A DNA stretch of 22,741 nt from Candidatus Jordarchaeales archaeon (GCA_038889235.1 JAWAHN010000004.1:1-22741), one strand, 5' to 3'. Positions 1-7,059 are shown, numbered from the stretch's first letter. Program-made: numbers and translations. The notes: generated by a model not told the origin, from the sequence alone.

Positions 1-81
1 GGGACTGTTTTTGTTTCCTTGTGTTTTTTTGTTTGTTTTTTGTTTTTTAAGTTTTTTCTTTTTCTTTTTTTGTTTGGTTTT

Positions 82-89
82 CGGAACAT
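82..89. repeat. CGGAACAT, inverted copy of the GATGTTCCGG element
   Basis: CGGAACAT at 82-89 is the exact reverse complement of ATGTTCCG at 117-124, giving an 8-bp inverted repeat with a 27-base centre. It stands out because A and C are otherwise nearly absent here. Confidence 0.5.
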
Positions 90-115
90 TGGTTTTTTGG
101 TTTGGGGTTTATAAG

Positions 116-125
116 GATGTTCCGG
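116..125 (+). repeat. GATGTTCCGG direct repeat, copy 1
   Basis: GATGTTCCGG occurs here and again at 374-383. The two copies bracket the most extreme T/G segment. A TATA-like TTTATAAGG lies directly upstream at about 107-115, which could mark an RNA start near 135-140. Confidence 0.5.
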
Positions 126-373
126 AATTGGTTGTGTGTTTTTTGGTTTTGTTTTGTTTTTTGTGTTGTTTTTGTTGTTTTGTTTTGTTTTTTGGGTTTG
201 AGGGTGTTGTTTTTTGTTTTTTGTGTTTTTGTTTTTGGTTTTTTTGTTGTTTGGTTTTTTGTTTTTTGTGATTTGTGTTTTTTCGTGTTTTTTTGTGTGT
301 TTTTCTTTGTTTTCTTTGTTTTTTTGGTTTTTTGTTTTTGTGGTTTGGTTTTGGGTTTGTTGGTTTGGGGGGT

Positions 374-383
374 GATGTTCCGG
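374..383 (+). repeat. GATGTTCCGG direct repeat, copy 2
   Basis: Second exact copy of GATGTTCCGG, 258 bases from the first, at the right boundary of the most extreme T/G segment. Function unknown. Confidence 0.5.
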
Positions 384-420
384 GTGGGTATTTATGTTTT
401 TCTGTTTTTGAAATATATTT

Positions 421-438
421 CCGAAAAGTATTTATATT
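421..438 (+). promoter_or_regulatory. BRE/TATA promoter of the adaptation operon
   Basis: A purine-rich BRE-like CCGAAAAG (421-428) is followed by TTTATATT (431-438). Its centre is about 25 bases before the GTG/ATG at 457/460. That spacing predicts transcription starting at or within a few bases of the start codon, so a leaderless mRNA is likely. Confidence 0.65.
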
Positions 439-456
439 GCTTTTTGCTCTTTTTTC

Positions 457-1389
457 GTGATGGGCTGTGGCGGGGTGGTTGCTGTGTTTGGGCGTGGTCG
501 GTTGGCTGGCTTTGTTGGTGGGGTTTGTGGTGGTGTTTCTTGTGTTGATGAGTGTTTTGTTGTGGTTGGTGGTTTTGGTTGGCGTCGTTTTTTCGATTTC
601 TGGTTGCCGTTTGTTGATACTGTTTCGCTTGTTGATGGTGGGGTTGAGTGGGGTGGTTTTCCTCTTTTTGGTGAGCATGTTTTTGTTTTTGGTGAGGGGA
701 GGCGTTGTGTGGGTTGTTTGGGTTCCGCTGTGGTTGATGGTTTTAGTCTTTGTGGGGGTTGTGCTTCTTCGGTTTGGGGGGCTAGGTGGATGTGTAGTGT
801 TAGGGGTGCTGGTGTCCCGTTTGGTTCTTCGTCTTGTAGCTTGGATGATCCTGCGTGTGGTTTGAGGGGGGCTGCTTCTAGGTGTGGTGGTGAGCACTAT
901 GTTTACCTTGCGGGGTTTGGCTGGGTTTTGAAGGTTGGTGTTGTTGCTGCTGAGAGGCGGGATGGTTTTGTTTCTCGTTTGTTGGAGCAGGGGGCTGACT
1001 GGGCTGCTGTTTTTTCTGGTGGGTTTACGCTTCCCGAGGCTCAGCTTGTTGAGAGGGAGGTTTCGAGGGTTTTTGGTGTTGCTGAGAGGGTTGGGCTTGG
1101 GGAGAAGGTTGAGGTTTTTCGTTCTGGTGTGGTGTGTGACTGGGGTGGTGTTGTGGGGGAGGTTGCGGACTATTTTGGTCTTAGGCTTGTAGGCTGCTAC
1201 GATTTTTCGGGCGTGTATGGTTGCTGCCCGGAGTTTGAGGTTGCTGGTGTCGTGCGTGGTCCTAGGGTGTTTGGGGGGAGGCTCGTCTACGCTAGGGGGA
1301 ATGTGGCGTTCTTCGATGTCGGCGGGGAGGGGGTTTACGCTCTCGACCTTTCTTCTCTTCAGGGTTTGCCTGTCGAGTGTGAGGTTTGA
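457..1389 (+). CDS. DUF2797-like zinc-ribbon protein upstream of cas1
   Basis: A 310-residue protein resembling DUF2797, a family of unknown biochemical function. Visible marks are a zinc-ribbon-like C84-x2-C87-x11-C99-x2-C102, further cysteines between 113 and 143, then the family signature HYVYLA (147-152), KVGV (159-162) and LLEQGAD (about 175-181). The HYVYLA/KVGV pair followed by arginines also looks superficially like a GIY-YIG nuclease core; that is inference only. Start: GTG 457 or ATG 460, both at the predicted transcription start. It ends 13 bases before cas1 and is probably co-transcribed with cas1-cas2-cas4. The first half is unusually rich in Gly, Val, Phe, Cys and Trp because its DNA carries the strong T/G bias of the upstream tract. 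It may be an accessory adaptation protein or a housekeeping neighbour. Confidence 0.7.
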   Translation: MMGCGGVVAVFGRGRLAGFVGGVCGGVSCVDECFVVVGGFGWRRFFDFWLPFVDTVSLVDGGVEWGGFPLFGEHVFVFGEGRRCVGCLGSAVVDGFSLCGGCASSVWGARWMCSVRGAGVPFGSSSCSLDDPACGLRGAASRCGGEHYVYLAGFGWVLKVGVVAAERRDGFVSRLLEQGADWAAVFSGGFTLPEAQLVEREVSRVFGVAERVGLGEKVEVFRSGVVCDWGGVVGEVADYFGLRLVGCYDFSGVYGCCPEFEVAGVVRGPRVFGGRLVYARGNVAFFDVGGEGVYALDLSSLQGLPVECEV

Positions 1390-1402
1390 AGGGGGTGTTA
1401 GT

Positions 1403-2428
1403 GTGGAACTTGAGGTTTTTACTTCGGGGTGTAGGGTTGGGCGTAGGGGTAGGCTTATTAGGGTTACGCGTGGCGGCGAGGTGGTTTGTGAGGTTCCGGT
1501 GTCTAAGCTTAGCATGGTTATTGTTTCGGGTAGGGTTTCGGTTTCGAGTGAGGCTGTCCGTCTTCTTGCTGAGAACGGGGTTCCGGTTTTGTTTATGTGC
1601 GGGTGGAGGCCTGTTGCTTTGCTTCACGGCTTCTTCATGCATGGGACTGTTTTGACTAGGAGGGAGCAGATTGCGGCTTACCGTGACTGGAGGGGGGTTC
1701 ACCTGGCTAAGGGGTTTGTTAGGGGTGGCCTTGTAAACAAGGCTCAGCTCCTCCGCTACTTTGCGGCGAGTAGGGGTAGGAGTGATGGAGGGGTTGCGAG
1801 GGTTCTCGAGGAGGCCGCGTCCGAGATTTTCAGGGTAGCGTGCGAGGTTGACGGGGTTGAGGGCGAGTCTGTGGATGAGGTTAGGTTTGAGATTATGGGT
1901 TTGGAGGCTGAGGGGGCTAGGTTGTACTATGAGGCTTTGCGCCTACTGCTTCCGGAGGAGGCTGGGTTTGAGAGGCGTGAGAGGAGGCCTCCTAGGGACC
2001 CTGTGAACGCGTGTCTGAGCTATGGTTACAGTTTGCTTAACGCGAAGTGTTTGGCTGTGGTTGCTGCTTGCGGGCTTGAGCCTTACGCTGGCTTCCTTCA
2101 CGCTGACAGGTCTGGTAAGCCTTCCCTCGTCCTGGACTTGTCTGAGGAGTTTAGGCAGCCTGTGGTGGACAGGACTGTTGTCTCGCTTTTCTCTAAGGGT
2201 GAGCTTAGGAGGGAGGATTTCTCGTTTAAGGGTGGCTTTGTCGTGCTTGAGAAGAGAGGGAGGGAGGTGTTGCTGAGGGCTTTAAACGAGAGGTTTAGGG
2301 GGGAGGTGAGGGTTGACGGGGGCTCGGCCCAGCTTGGGAGCGTTATTTCTAGGCAGGCGAGGATGGTGGCGCGCTTCCTCCTGGGGAAGGCGCCTAAGTA
2401 CGAGCCTTTCTTCTTTGACTGGCACTAG
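1403..2428 (+). CDS. cas1: CRISPR adaptation integrase Cas1
   Basis: Cas1, the metal-dependent integrase that with Cas2 inserts new spacers into the CRISPR leader end. The 341-residue length is normal. After an N-terminal beta domain (about 1-80), the helical catalytic domain shows E170 in LEAEGARLYY, H233 in AGFLH, and D245/E248 in DLSEEFRQPVVD, matching the Cas1 Glu/His/Asp-or-Glu metal site. I chose GTG 1403: it follows the previous stop by 13 bases, has a G-rich Shine-Dalgarno-like stretch (AGGGGG) before it, and gives the usual short beta-strand start MELEVF. An upstream in-frame extension overlaps DUF2797 coding sequence and looks spurious. It is followed directly by cas2. Confidence 0.97.
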   Translation: MELEVFTSGCRVGRRGRLIRVTRGGEVVCEVPVSKLSMVIVSGRVSVSSEAVRLLAENGVPVLFMCGWRPVALLHGFFMHGTVLTRREQIAAYRDWRGVHLAKGFVRGGLVNKAQLLRYFAASRGRSDGGVARVLEEAASEIFRVACEVDGVEGESVDEVRFEIMGLEAEGARLYYEALRLLLPEEAGFERRERRPPRDPVNACLSYGYSLLNAKCLAVVAACGLEPYAGFLHADRSGKPSLVLDLSEEFRQPVVDRTVVSLFSKGELRREDFSFKGGFVVLEKRGREVLLRALNERFRGEVRVDGGSAQLGSVISRQARMVARFLLGKAPKYEPFFFDWH

Positions 2429-2438
2429 GAGGGGTTGG

Positions 2439-2720
2439 ATGTTCGTGGTGGTTTACGACATCACTGATGACAGGTTGAGGGAGCGGGTTGCCTTGACGCT
2501 CATGGAGTACGGTTTTAGTAGGGTGCAGAGGAGCGTGTTTGTGGGAGATGTTAGCAGGAATGTGGCTGAGATGCTTGCCATCGAGCTTAGGAGGCTTGTC
2601 GAGGGGAGCCCCTGTGACCTGAGGATAATACCGGTGTGCGCGAGGTGCTACATGGGGGTGATCATCGTTGCAAGGTATGGTGAGCCCTCTGAGGCTGAGA
2701 GGGAGGTTGTGGTGACGTGA
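2439..2720 (+). CDS. cas2: CRISPR adaptation protein Cas2
   Basis: Cas2, the small ferredoxin-fold protein that bridges Cas1 dimers in the integration complex. It has 93 residues, normal for the family. The N-terminal strand and loop MFVVVYDITDD carries the conserved Asp (D7), followed by the RVQRSVF segment (28-34) typical of Cas2 and a second strand near LRIIPVC. ATG 2439 was chosen because AGGAGGGG (2427-2434) is a strong Shine-Dalgarno that begins inside the cas1 stop region; longer in-frame starts would run into cas1. Its stop overlaps the cas4 GTG as GTGA, so cas2 and cas4 are translationally coupled. Confidence 0.96.
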   Translation: MFVVVYDITDDRLRERVALTLMEYGFSRVQRSVFVGDVSRNVAEMLAIELRRLVEGSPCDLRIIPVCARCYMGVIIVARYGEPSEAEREVVVT

Positions 2721-3256
2721 AGGCTCTCTTTACCGTCGACGACGTGAGGCAGTACGCTTACTGCAGGAGGAAGATCTATTTCAGGTATGTTTTGAGGGTT
2801 AGGGTTAAGCCGACGGTTAAAATGGAGCGCGGGAGGGAGGAGCACTCGAAGTGGAAGCCGAGGGGTGAAGGATACTTTAGCGTTTACCTTTCTTCTGAGG
2901 GGCTTGGGCTTGCCGGTTTGGTCGACTACTTCATTTATGGCGGCGGCGTCGTGGTCCCCGTTGAGGTGAAGTTTGGTGGCCGTGGGAGGGTACACGCCAG
3001 CCACTACCTGCAACTGGTGGCTGAGGCCCTCCTGCTGGAGGAGTGCTTCGGCGTGAGGGTCGAGAAAGGGGTCATAGAGTACCCTGACACGGGTGTGAGG
3101 GTGGAGGTGAGGGTGACCGACGGAGCTAGGCTTAGGGTTCTCAGAATGCTGGAGGAGATGAGGGAGATCGTGGAGGGAGAGGTTATCCCTCCCCCGGCGC
3201 GGAGAAGGGCAAGGTGTGAGGCTTGTGAGGTTTACAAGGTTTGCATGGGGGTTTAA
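2717..3256 (+). CDS. cas4: Cas4 RecB-like nuclease with Fe-S cluster cysteines
   Basis: Cas4, a RecB-family exonuclease that trims prespacers and helps choose PAM and orientation during adaptation. It has 179 residues. C16 together with C167, C170 and C176 are the four expected Fe-S ligands. The nuclease core shows H43, D70 (GLVDY), E83-x-K85 (PVEVKF) and Q99 (YLQLVAEA). All catalytic positions appear intact. The GTG start at 2717 overlaps the cas2 stop by four bases. It is the last gene of the adaptation operon; a small hairpin and T-rich DNA follow. Confidence 0.95.
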   Translation: MKALFTVDDVRQYAYCRRKIYFRYVLRVRVKPTVKMERGREEHSKWKPRGEGYFSVYLSSEGLGLAGLVDYFIYGGGVVVPVEVKFGGRGRVHASHYLQLVAEALLLEECFGVRVEKGVIEYPDTGVRVEVRVTDGARLRVLRMLEEMREIVEGEVIPPPARRRARCEACEVYKVCMGV

Positions 3257-3275
3257 TACTCGCCTGGCTCCACGG

Positions 3276-3336
3276 CGGCTTCAGCCGGCATGTTCTTCCT
3301 CGGCGTGGTGCTTCTTTTTCACTTTTGAAGACTTTT
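3276..3336 (+). terminator. Putative terminator after cas4
   Basis: A short hairpin CGGCT-TC-AGCCG (3276-3287) is followed by T-rich runs from 3311 to 3336 (CTTCTTTTT, ACTTTTG, GACTTTTT). U-rich stretches are the usual archaeal termination signal. It would separate the adaptation operon from the next module. Confidence 0.45.
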
Positions 3337-3407
3337 TGGAAAGCCGCTGTTTCAACTGGCTTGTTTTGTTTCAATTGAATTTTATTTTTTCTTTACAATT
3401 TTTTCTT

Positions 3408-3430
3408 TTCTATGAAACGTAAAATATATT
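3408..3430 (+). promoter_or_regulatory. Promoter of the MoxR module, with TTCTATGAAA block
   Basis: TTCTATGAAA (3408-3417) is followed after CGT by the TATA box AAAATATATT (3421-3430). The same arrangement occurs before csa3 at 13028-13049. TTC-TAT-GAA is a small dyad and may be an operator or an extended BRE. The predicted transcript start is about 3450. An imperfect inverted repeat, GGGGGAGGT (3432-3440) against ACTTCCCCC (3474-3482), flanks that predicted start. Confidence 0.65.
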
Positions 3431-3465
3431 AGGGGGAGGTTGCTGAATTTACGTAAGGTGGTTGT

Positions 3466-3675
3466 ATGGCAGGACTTCCCCCGTCGCTTCATACTTTCAC
3501 CCGTCTCTCCGGTGACTCGATGCAAAAACAGCCCCCACGAAGGAGGGTTGAGGGCATGCTTGCGGCATGCTTTCTCGTTGGTGTTGAAGCAGTCTGTCTG
3601 CGTTGTCAGTTTTCATGTTGCTCTGTGTCCAGTTTGTGTTTCCCGATAACTGGGTTCTCCGTGTTATGTGAGTAG
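3466..3675 (+). CDS. Possible small ORF or transcribed leader before the MoxR gene
   Basis: From the predicted RNA start (about 3450) to the next gene there are about 225 bases. An ATG at 3466 preceded by AAGGTGG (3455-3461) opens a 69-residue frame that ends exactly before the GTG of the ATPase gene. The product is Cys/Ser-rich with no recognisable domain, and a second frame is also open over most of this stretch, so coding is uncertain. The DNA contains a 6-bp palindromic hairpin, GCATGC-TTGCG-GCATGC, at about 3557-3573. It could equally be a structured 5' leader or an ncRNA. Confidence 0.25.
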   Translation: MAGLPPSLHTFTRLSGDSMQKQPPRRRVEGMLAACFLVGVEAVCLRCQFSCCSVSSLCFPITGFSVLCE

Positions 3676-4854
3676 GTGGCCCTATACTCTTCTCTTAGGT
3701 TTCAGGAGGTGGATTTGTTGAAGGCGGATTTGAGTGTTTTGAGTGAGTCTCCCTTATCTTTAACACAGGTGGTTAGTGACGAGACTTTAATGAAGTTTTA
3801 TGGGAAAAGCTTGCTGCTGCTCGGTCCCCCCGGTGTGGGGAAGAGTGAGACTGTCAGGCGTGTTGCGGAAAAACTTGCTGAGCGGATGGGGTTGAGGTTT
3901 GTGGAGCTGGTGGACGAGGTCGAGGTCGACGGGGATGTTTTCTTGTTTTACGATTTGAGGTTGACGGAGGTTGAGCCGACGGATCTTGTCGGGTTCCCGG
4001 TGGTTGGGGATTGCGTGGTTTACAAGCCTTTGAAGTGGGCGGTGCTCTTCAGCAGACATCCGGGTGTCCTGTTTTTGGACGAGTTGACTAATGTGAACCG
4101 TGAGGATGTTTTGACTGCTGCTTACAGGATTATTCATGAGCGGCGGGTTGGGGATGTCAGGTTTCACCCTGGGGTTTGGGTTATCGCTGCTGGTAATGTG
4201 CCGGAGCATAGTAGTGTGGCTAGGATGCTTCCGGCCCCGTTGGTTAACAGGATGATTGTGGTTAAGTTTCCGGTGCCTAGTGTTGACGAGTGGGCGAGGT
4301 ACATGGATGAGAAATATGGGCAGGAGTGGGATAGGAGGGTTTTAGCGTATCTTAAAGTGTTTCCCAGGGATTTTCTCCATGTTCCGGGTTCGGAGACTTT
4401 GGATAATTTTCCGACGCCGCGTTCTTGGACGGAGGTGGCTTTGTTCTTGCCGAAGGTTTGGGGGGATCCGCACGCTGTGAACGTGCTCTGTAGGGGGTGT
4501 CTTGGGGAGAGTGTTGGAGGAAAGTTCCTTGCTTTCCTTAAGATGGAAGTGCCGGATATCGATGAGATTTTGGAGAAGCCTCAAGTGTTTGGTAAGCTTG
4601 GGGTTGAGCAGCGCCACTTGTTGTGCACCGCTTTAGCCGACTGGTTGAAGGCTGACTTTAACAGGAGGGCTGTGAGGGCTCTTCCCCTCTTGAAGTTGAT
4701 GCTCTCTGAGAGCAGGGAGATGTTCATGTTCCTCGCCTCTGTTATGGGTAAGAGGTATGCCGAGAAGCTTTACAGGTTTCTGCACCACGAGGCTAGGGAC
4801 CTCTTGATGCCGCTTCTCGAGCAAGTTGCGGAGTTTGCTGATCCTATTTTGTAG
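3676..4854 (+). CDS. MoxR-type AAA+ ATPase
   Basis: A single-domain AAA+ ATPase of the MoxR group, which act as chaperone-like remodelers usually paired with a VWA protein, as here. It has 392 residues: Walker A GPPGVGKS (50-57), Walker B VLFLDE (131-136), sensor 1 AAGN (171-174), arginine finger in LVNR (R192) and sensor 2 in TPRSW (R249). The C-terminal 140 residues are helical with no further domain. GTG 3676 gives the longest product; TTG 3715 or 3718 just after AGGAGGT (3703-3709) is a serious alternative. It overlaps the N-terminal extension of the next frame and ends 43 bases before that gene's preferred start. It is the first long gene of a three-gene operon set between the adaptation and interference genes. 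Target unknown. Confidence 0.88.
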   Translation: MALYSSLRFQEVDLLKADLSVLSESPLSLTQVVSDETLMKFYGKSLLLLGPPGVGKSETVRRVAEKLAERMGLRFVELVDEVEVDGDVFLFYDLRLTEVEPTDLVGFPVVGDCVVYKPLKWAVLFSRHPGVLFLDELTNVNREDVLTAAYRIIHERRVGDVRFHPGVWVIAAGNVPEHSSVARMLPAPLVNRMIVVKFPVPSVDEWARYMDEKYGQEWDRRVLAYLKVFPRDFLHVPGSETLDNFPTPRSWTEVALFLPKVWGDPHAVNVLCRGCLGESVGGKFLAFLKMEVPDIDEILEKPQVFGKLGVEQRHLLCTALADWLKADFNRRAVRALPLLKLMLSESREMFMFLASVMGKRYAEKLYRFLHHEARDLLMPLLEQVAEFADPIL

Positions 4855-4897
4855 GGTGGTGGGTGCTGGGCTGCGCAGTTTTAAGGGGGTGGTGGGT

Positions 4898-6115
4898 GTG
4901 AAGTATTGGGACGTGGCTGAGGATCTGCGTTCTATATGCACGGCGCTGTTTGGGGTTGTCCCGTGGATTTCCGCCTTTCTTATGAAGCTTAGGGTGGTCG
5001 GTGTAGAGGACATGCCGTGCGATGGGGCGGTCAACGATATGGGTGTGTTGTTCATAAACGTTAGCTCCTGGCGTAGGGCTTCGATGAGTGAAAAGGTGTT
5101 CATCTTGCTTCACGAGGCGTTGCACGTCGCGCTTAAACACTTTGCCAGGGCGAGGAACATCCTCGACAGGGAGGGAAAGGTAAACCTCGTGCTTTTCAAC
5201 GTGGCTTGCGATCTAGTGATTGATGACATGCTTATCATGGACCGCGCGCTTACGAGGTCGCTCGCGAAAGTCTCCGGGAAACACTTTTACTCGCTCTTGT
5301 CGAAGGTGGCATGCACAGACGTGAAGTATCGTTTTGGTATGTCGTGCGAGGAAATTTACCACTTGTTGCTTAGGAAGGTTAAAGTGGTACCCGATATCAC
5401 CATCGACCTCTGCTTTGACACAACGTATGGAGAGGAGGACGTCATACAGGAGGGGTCGCCTGAAATCTATTCCAAGCCAAGCTGGATGGATGTTGCAAGT
5501 AGGATTGAGAGCGTGTTGAGGAGCATAGAAGTATGCTTTGGAGGTCTTAGTGGCTGTGGGGGGTATATGGTCGCCGAGGAGTTACTGAAGCCGAAGATTA
5601 ACTGGAGGGCTGAGCTCAGGGAGAGCATACGCCGCGGGGTGGGGCGCAATGTTGTGTCGACTTGGACTAAGCGGCACAGAAAGCTTCCCGGGCTCGCACC
5701 GGGGATAGTTATGCTCAGGCGCCCCGACATCTATTGCTTGGTCGACGTTAGTGGGAGCATAAGCCAGAATATGGTGAACCAGTTTTTCACCGAGATTTTC
5801 ACCGCTGCGCGTCTTTCCAAGGTTCACGCCGTGTTCTTCGACGAAAAGGTTAGAGGGGTTTTCAGGGTGAGGCCCGGCATTATACCAAGGGTGGAGGGGG
5901 GAGGCGGCACGGTGATCAGCCCGGCTCTCAGTCTGGTCTACAAGAAGGCGCGCCGAGGCGACATAGTCGTCGTGCTCACGGACGGGCTCGTCTCCGACGA
6001 GCGGAAGCAGGATAAATGGCTGAGGAAGTTGGCTTCAAAGGTGGGGGAGGTGATTTATTGTTCAACAGCAAGGTTCCCCAATGTTGAGGTTAAAAAGGTG
6101 AAGTTGGAGGTGTAA
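4898..6115 (+). CDS. DUF2201-like metallopeptidase-VWA protein
   Basis: A 405-residue partner of the preceding AAA+ ATPase, resembling DUF2201. The N-terminal half has a zincin-like helix HEALH (H72, E73, H76) followed by NVACD (101-105), whose Asp could be a third metal ligand. The C-terminal half is a VWA-like domain with an intact MIDAS: D283-x-S285-x-S287 (DVSGS), T338 after a glycine run (GGGGT), and TDG (361-363). Whether it is an active protease is unknown; in this family the peptidase-like region may be structural. I chose GTG 4898 because AGGGGGTGG lies about 7 bases upstream; the frame is open to TTG 4826 inside the ATPase gene, and GTG 4856 is another option. The next gene starts 5 bases after the stop. 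Confidence 0.82.
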   Translation: MKYWDVAEDLRSICTALFGVVPWISAFLMKLRVVGVEDMPCDGAVNDMGVLFINVSSWRRASMSEKVFILLHEALHVALKHFARARNILDREGKVNLVLFNVACDLVIDDMLIMDRALTRSLAKVSGKHFYSLLSKVACTDVKYRFGMSCEEIYHLLLRKVKVVPDITIDLCFDTTYGEEDVIQEGSPEIYSKPSWMDVASRIESVLRSIEVCFGGLSGCGGYMVAEELLKPKINWRAELRESIRRGVGRNVVSTWTKRHRKLPGLAPGIVMLRRPDIYCLVDVSGSISQNMVNQFFTEIFTAARLSKVHAVFFDEKVRGVFRVRPGIIPRVEGGGGTVISPALSLVYKKARRGDIVVVLTDGLVSDERKQDKWLRKLASKVGEVIYCSTARFPNVEVKKVKLEV

Positions 6116-6120
6116 GGGGT

Positions 6121-7050
6121 TTGTCGTCCTCTTATTTCCATACCGGAAACACACGTAAACGGGACGAGTTCGACCCACACTTCGAGCGACTCATGGCCCG
6201 CCTCGGAATGAGCTTCAGGTGCAGTGTGTGCGGGCGCAGGCACGAGAGTGACTGGAATGCATGCTACGGGAAGGCAATCAAGATCATAGACCAGTATCTC
6301 TTAATGGAGAACGTTCTTCAAATGATTACGTGTGTCAGAAAATTGAAAGAGATGGGTGAAAGTGAGGGCGACAATCCCGCCGGCAATTTCTGGAGTATTT
6401 TCAACCCGCTTAGCCAGCGCGTTGCCCCCGTGCTCTTGAGGGGTGTAGCGGGGTTGAACGTCGCAATTAAGGTGGCTAGTGAAGTGGCTGCGGAGTATGC
6501 TGCGTCCTTCGGCGTCAAAGCCGAAGAGCTTGTCAGTTACCTTGAAGACCCGTGGAGGTTCCGTGAGAATTTCCTGAGCAACGCTATAATAGATTTCACA
6601 CTCCTCGTAGATCTACCAAGTATGGTCAATCTTGTCAAGAAGTACGCTGAAGTTGTCGAGGTTGTGAATAAGAGGATTTTAGAGGCGGTTGAAGCACTCC
6701 CTGAGGCTAGAGTTGAGGAAGTGAAGAGGAGCAAAAATGGGTATATAAGCATGGTTAAGTTTGGCGGCCTGACCCTGCCGAGCAAGGTGATCATCAAATG
6801 CATATTCCCTTCTGTTTTTGAAGCCGACCTGCCGGTGAGACGAGTGAGTCTCCTCCAGGTTGATGAAGGGTTGAAGCATGCTGTAGTCTGGAGGAGCCTT
6901 GGGAAAAGGAAGCAGGTGAAGAAAGGTTGGCTGCTTGTCTCGCGAAGCAGAGTGGTTGCAGAGCTGAGCAAAGAAGAAGCAAAACTCGACATTTCAACTC
7001 TCGTTTCAAAGTATTTGCGCTCAGAACGTGTGCAGGGTGAGTGTTTGTAG
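6121..7050 (+). CDS. Unrecognised CCHC protein, third gene of the MoxR/VWA module
   Basis: I do not recognise this 309-residue protein. Near the N-terminus is a zinc-knuckle-like cluster C34-x2-C37-x3-H41-x6-C48. The rest appears largely alpha-helical to about residue 210, then a mixed alpha/beta basic C-terminus (SLGKRKQVKKG, about 260-270). No membrane segment or signal peptide is seen. The 5-base spacing from the VWA gene says it is co-translated with it, so it is the natural candidate for a substrate, adaptor or effector of the ATPase-VWA pair. TTG 6121 is weakly supported because the GGGG before it is too close; ATG 6193 or ATG 6208 are alternatives, and both keep the CCHC cluster. It ends 9 bases from the convergent cas8a gene. 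Confidence 0.75.
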   Translation: MSSSYFHTGNTRKRDEFDPHFERLMARLGMSFRCSVCGRRHESDWNACYGKAIKIIDQYLLMENVLQMITCVRKLKEMGESEGDNPAGNFWSIFNPLSQRVAPVLLRGVAGLNVAIKVASEVAAEYAASFGVKAEELVSYLEDPWRFRENFLSNAIIDFTLLVDLPSMVNLVKKYAEVVEVVNKRILEAVEALPEARVEEVKRSKNGYISMVKFGGLTLPSKVIIKCIFPSVFEADLPVRRVSLLQVDEGLKHAVVWRSLGKRKQVKKGWLLVSRSRVVAELSKEEAKLDISTLVSKYLRSERVQGECL

Positions 7051-7059
7051 GGGGTGCGG

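Larger units (their letters stand above)
1..456. other. T/G-rich (keto) low-complexity tract
   Basis: The plus strand here is almost only T and G. By my count positions 121-370 hold 4 A and 5 C in 250 bases. Open frames exist on both strands simply because stop codons need A on the plus strand (or T on the minus strand, i.e. A on plus). Their translations are runs of Phe/Val/Cys/Leu/Gly on plus, or Lys/Thr/Asn/Pro on minus, with no domain. I see no believable gene. The last 30 bases hold the promoter of the next gene. The tract may extend beyond the left edge. Confidence 0.85.

Noticed and set aside
11-548. Several plus-strand open frames rich in Phe, Val, Cys and Leu
   Set aside because: They arise because A is almost absent, so stop codons cannot occur. 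Two or three frames are open at once and no domain, promoter or ribosome site fits.
1217-1402. N-terminal extension of Cas1 by 62 residues
   Set aside because: It overlaps the well-supported DUF2797 frame and has no Cas1 equivalent; GTG 1403 gives the normal length.
109-1515. A 468-codon minus-strand open frame
   Set aside because: It is antisense to DUF2797 and the cas1 start, and its Lys/Thr/Asn/Pro composition is the complement of the T/G bias. It is a compositional shadow.
3349-3377. GTTTCAACT and a second GTTTCAATT, resembling the 5' end of some crenarchaeal CRISPR repeats
   Set aside because: Only a short partial match in T-rich DNA, with no second full repeat, no regular spacing and no spacers. 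I would not call an array or a solo repeat without the genome's own repeat for comparison.
3440-3649. A second open frame before the MoxR gene
   Set aside because: It starts upstream of the predicted RNA start, lacks a ribosome site and overlaps the 3466-3675 frame, itself only weakly supported.
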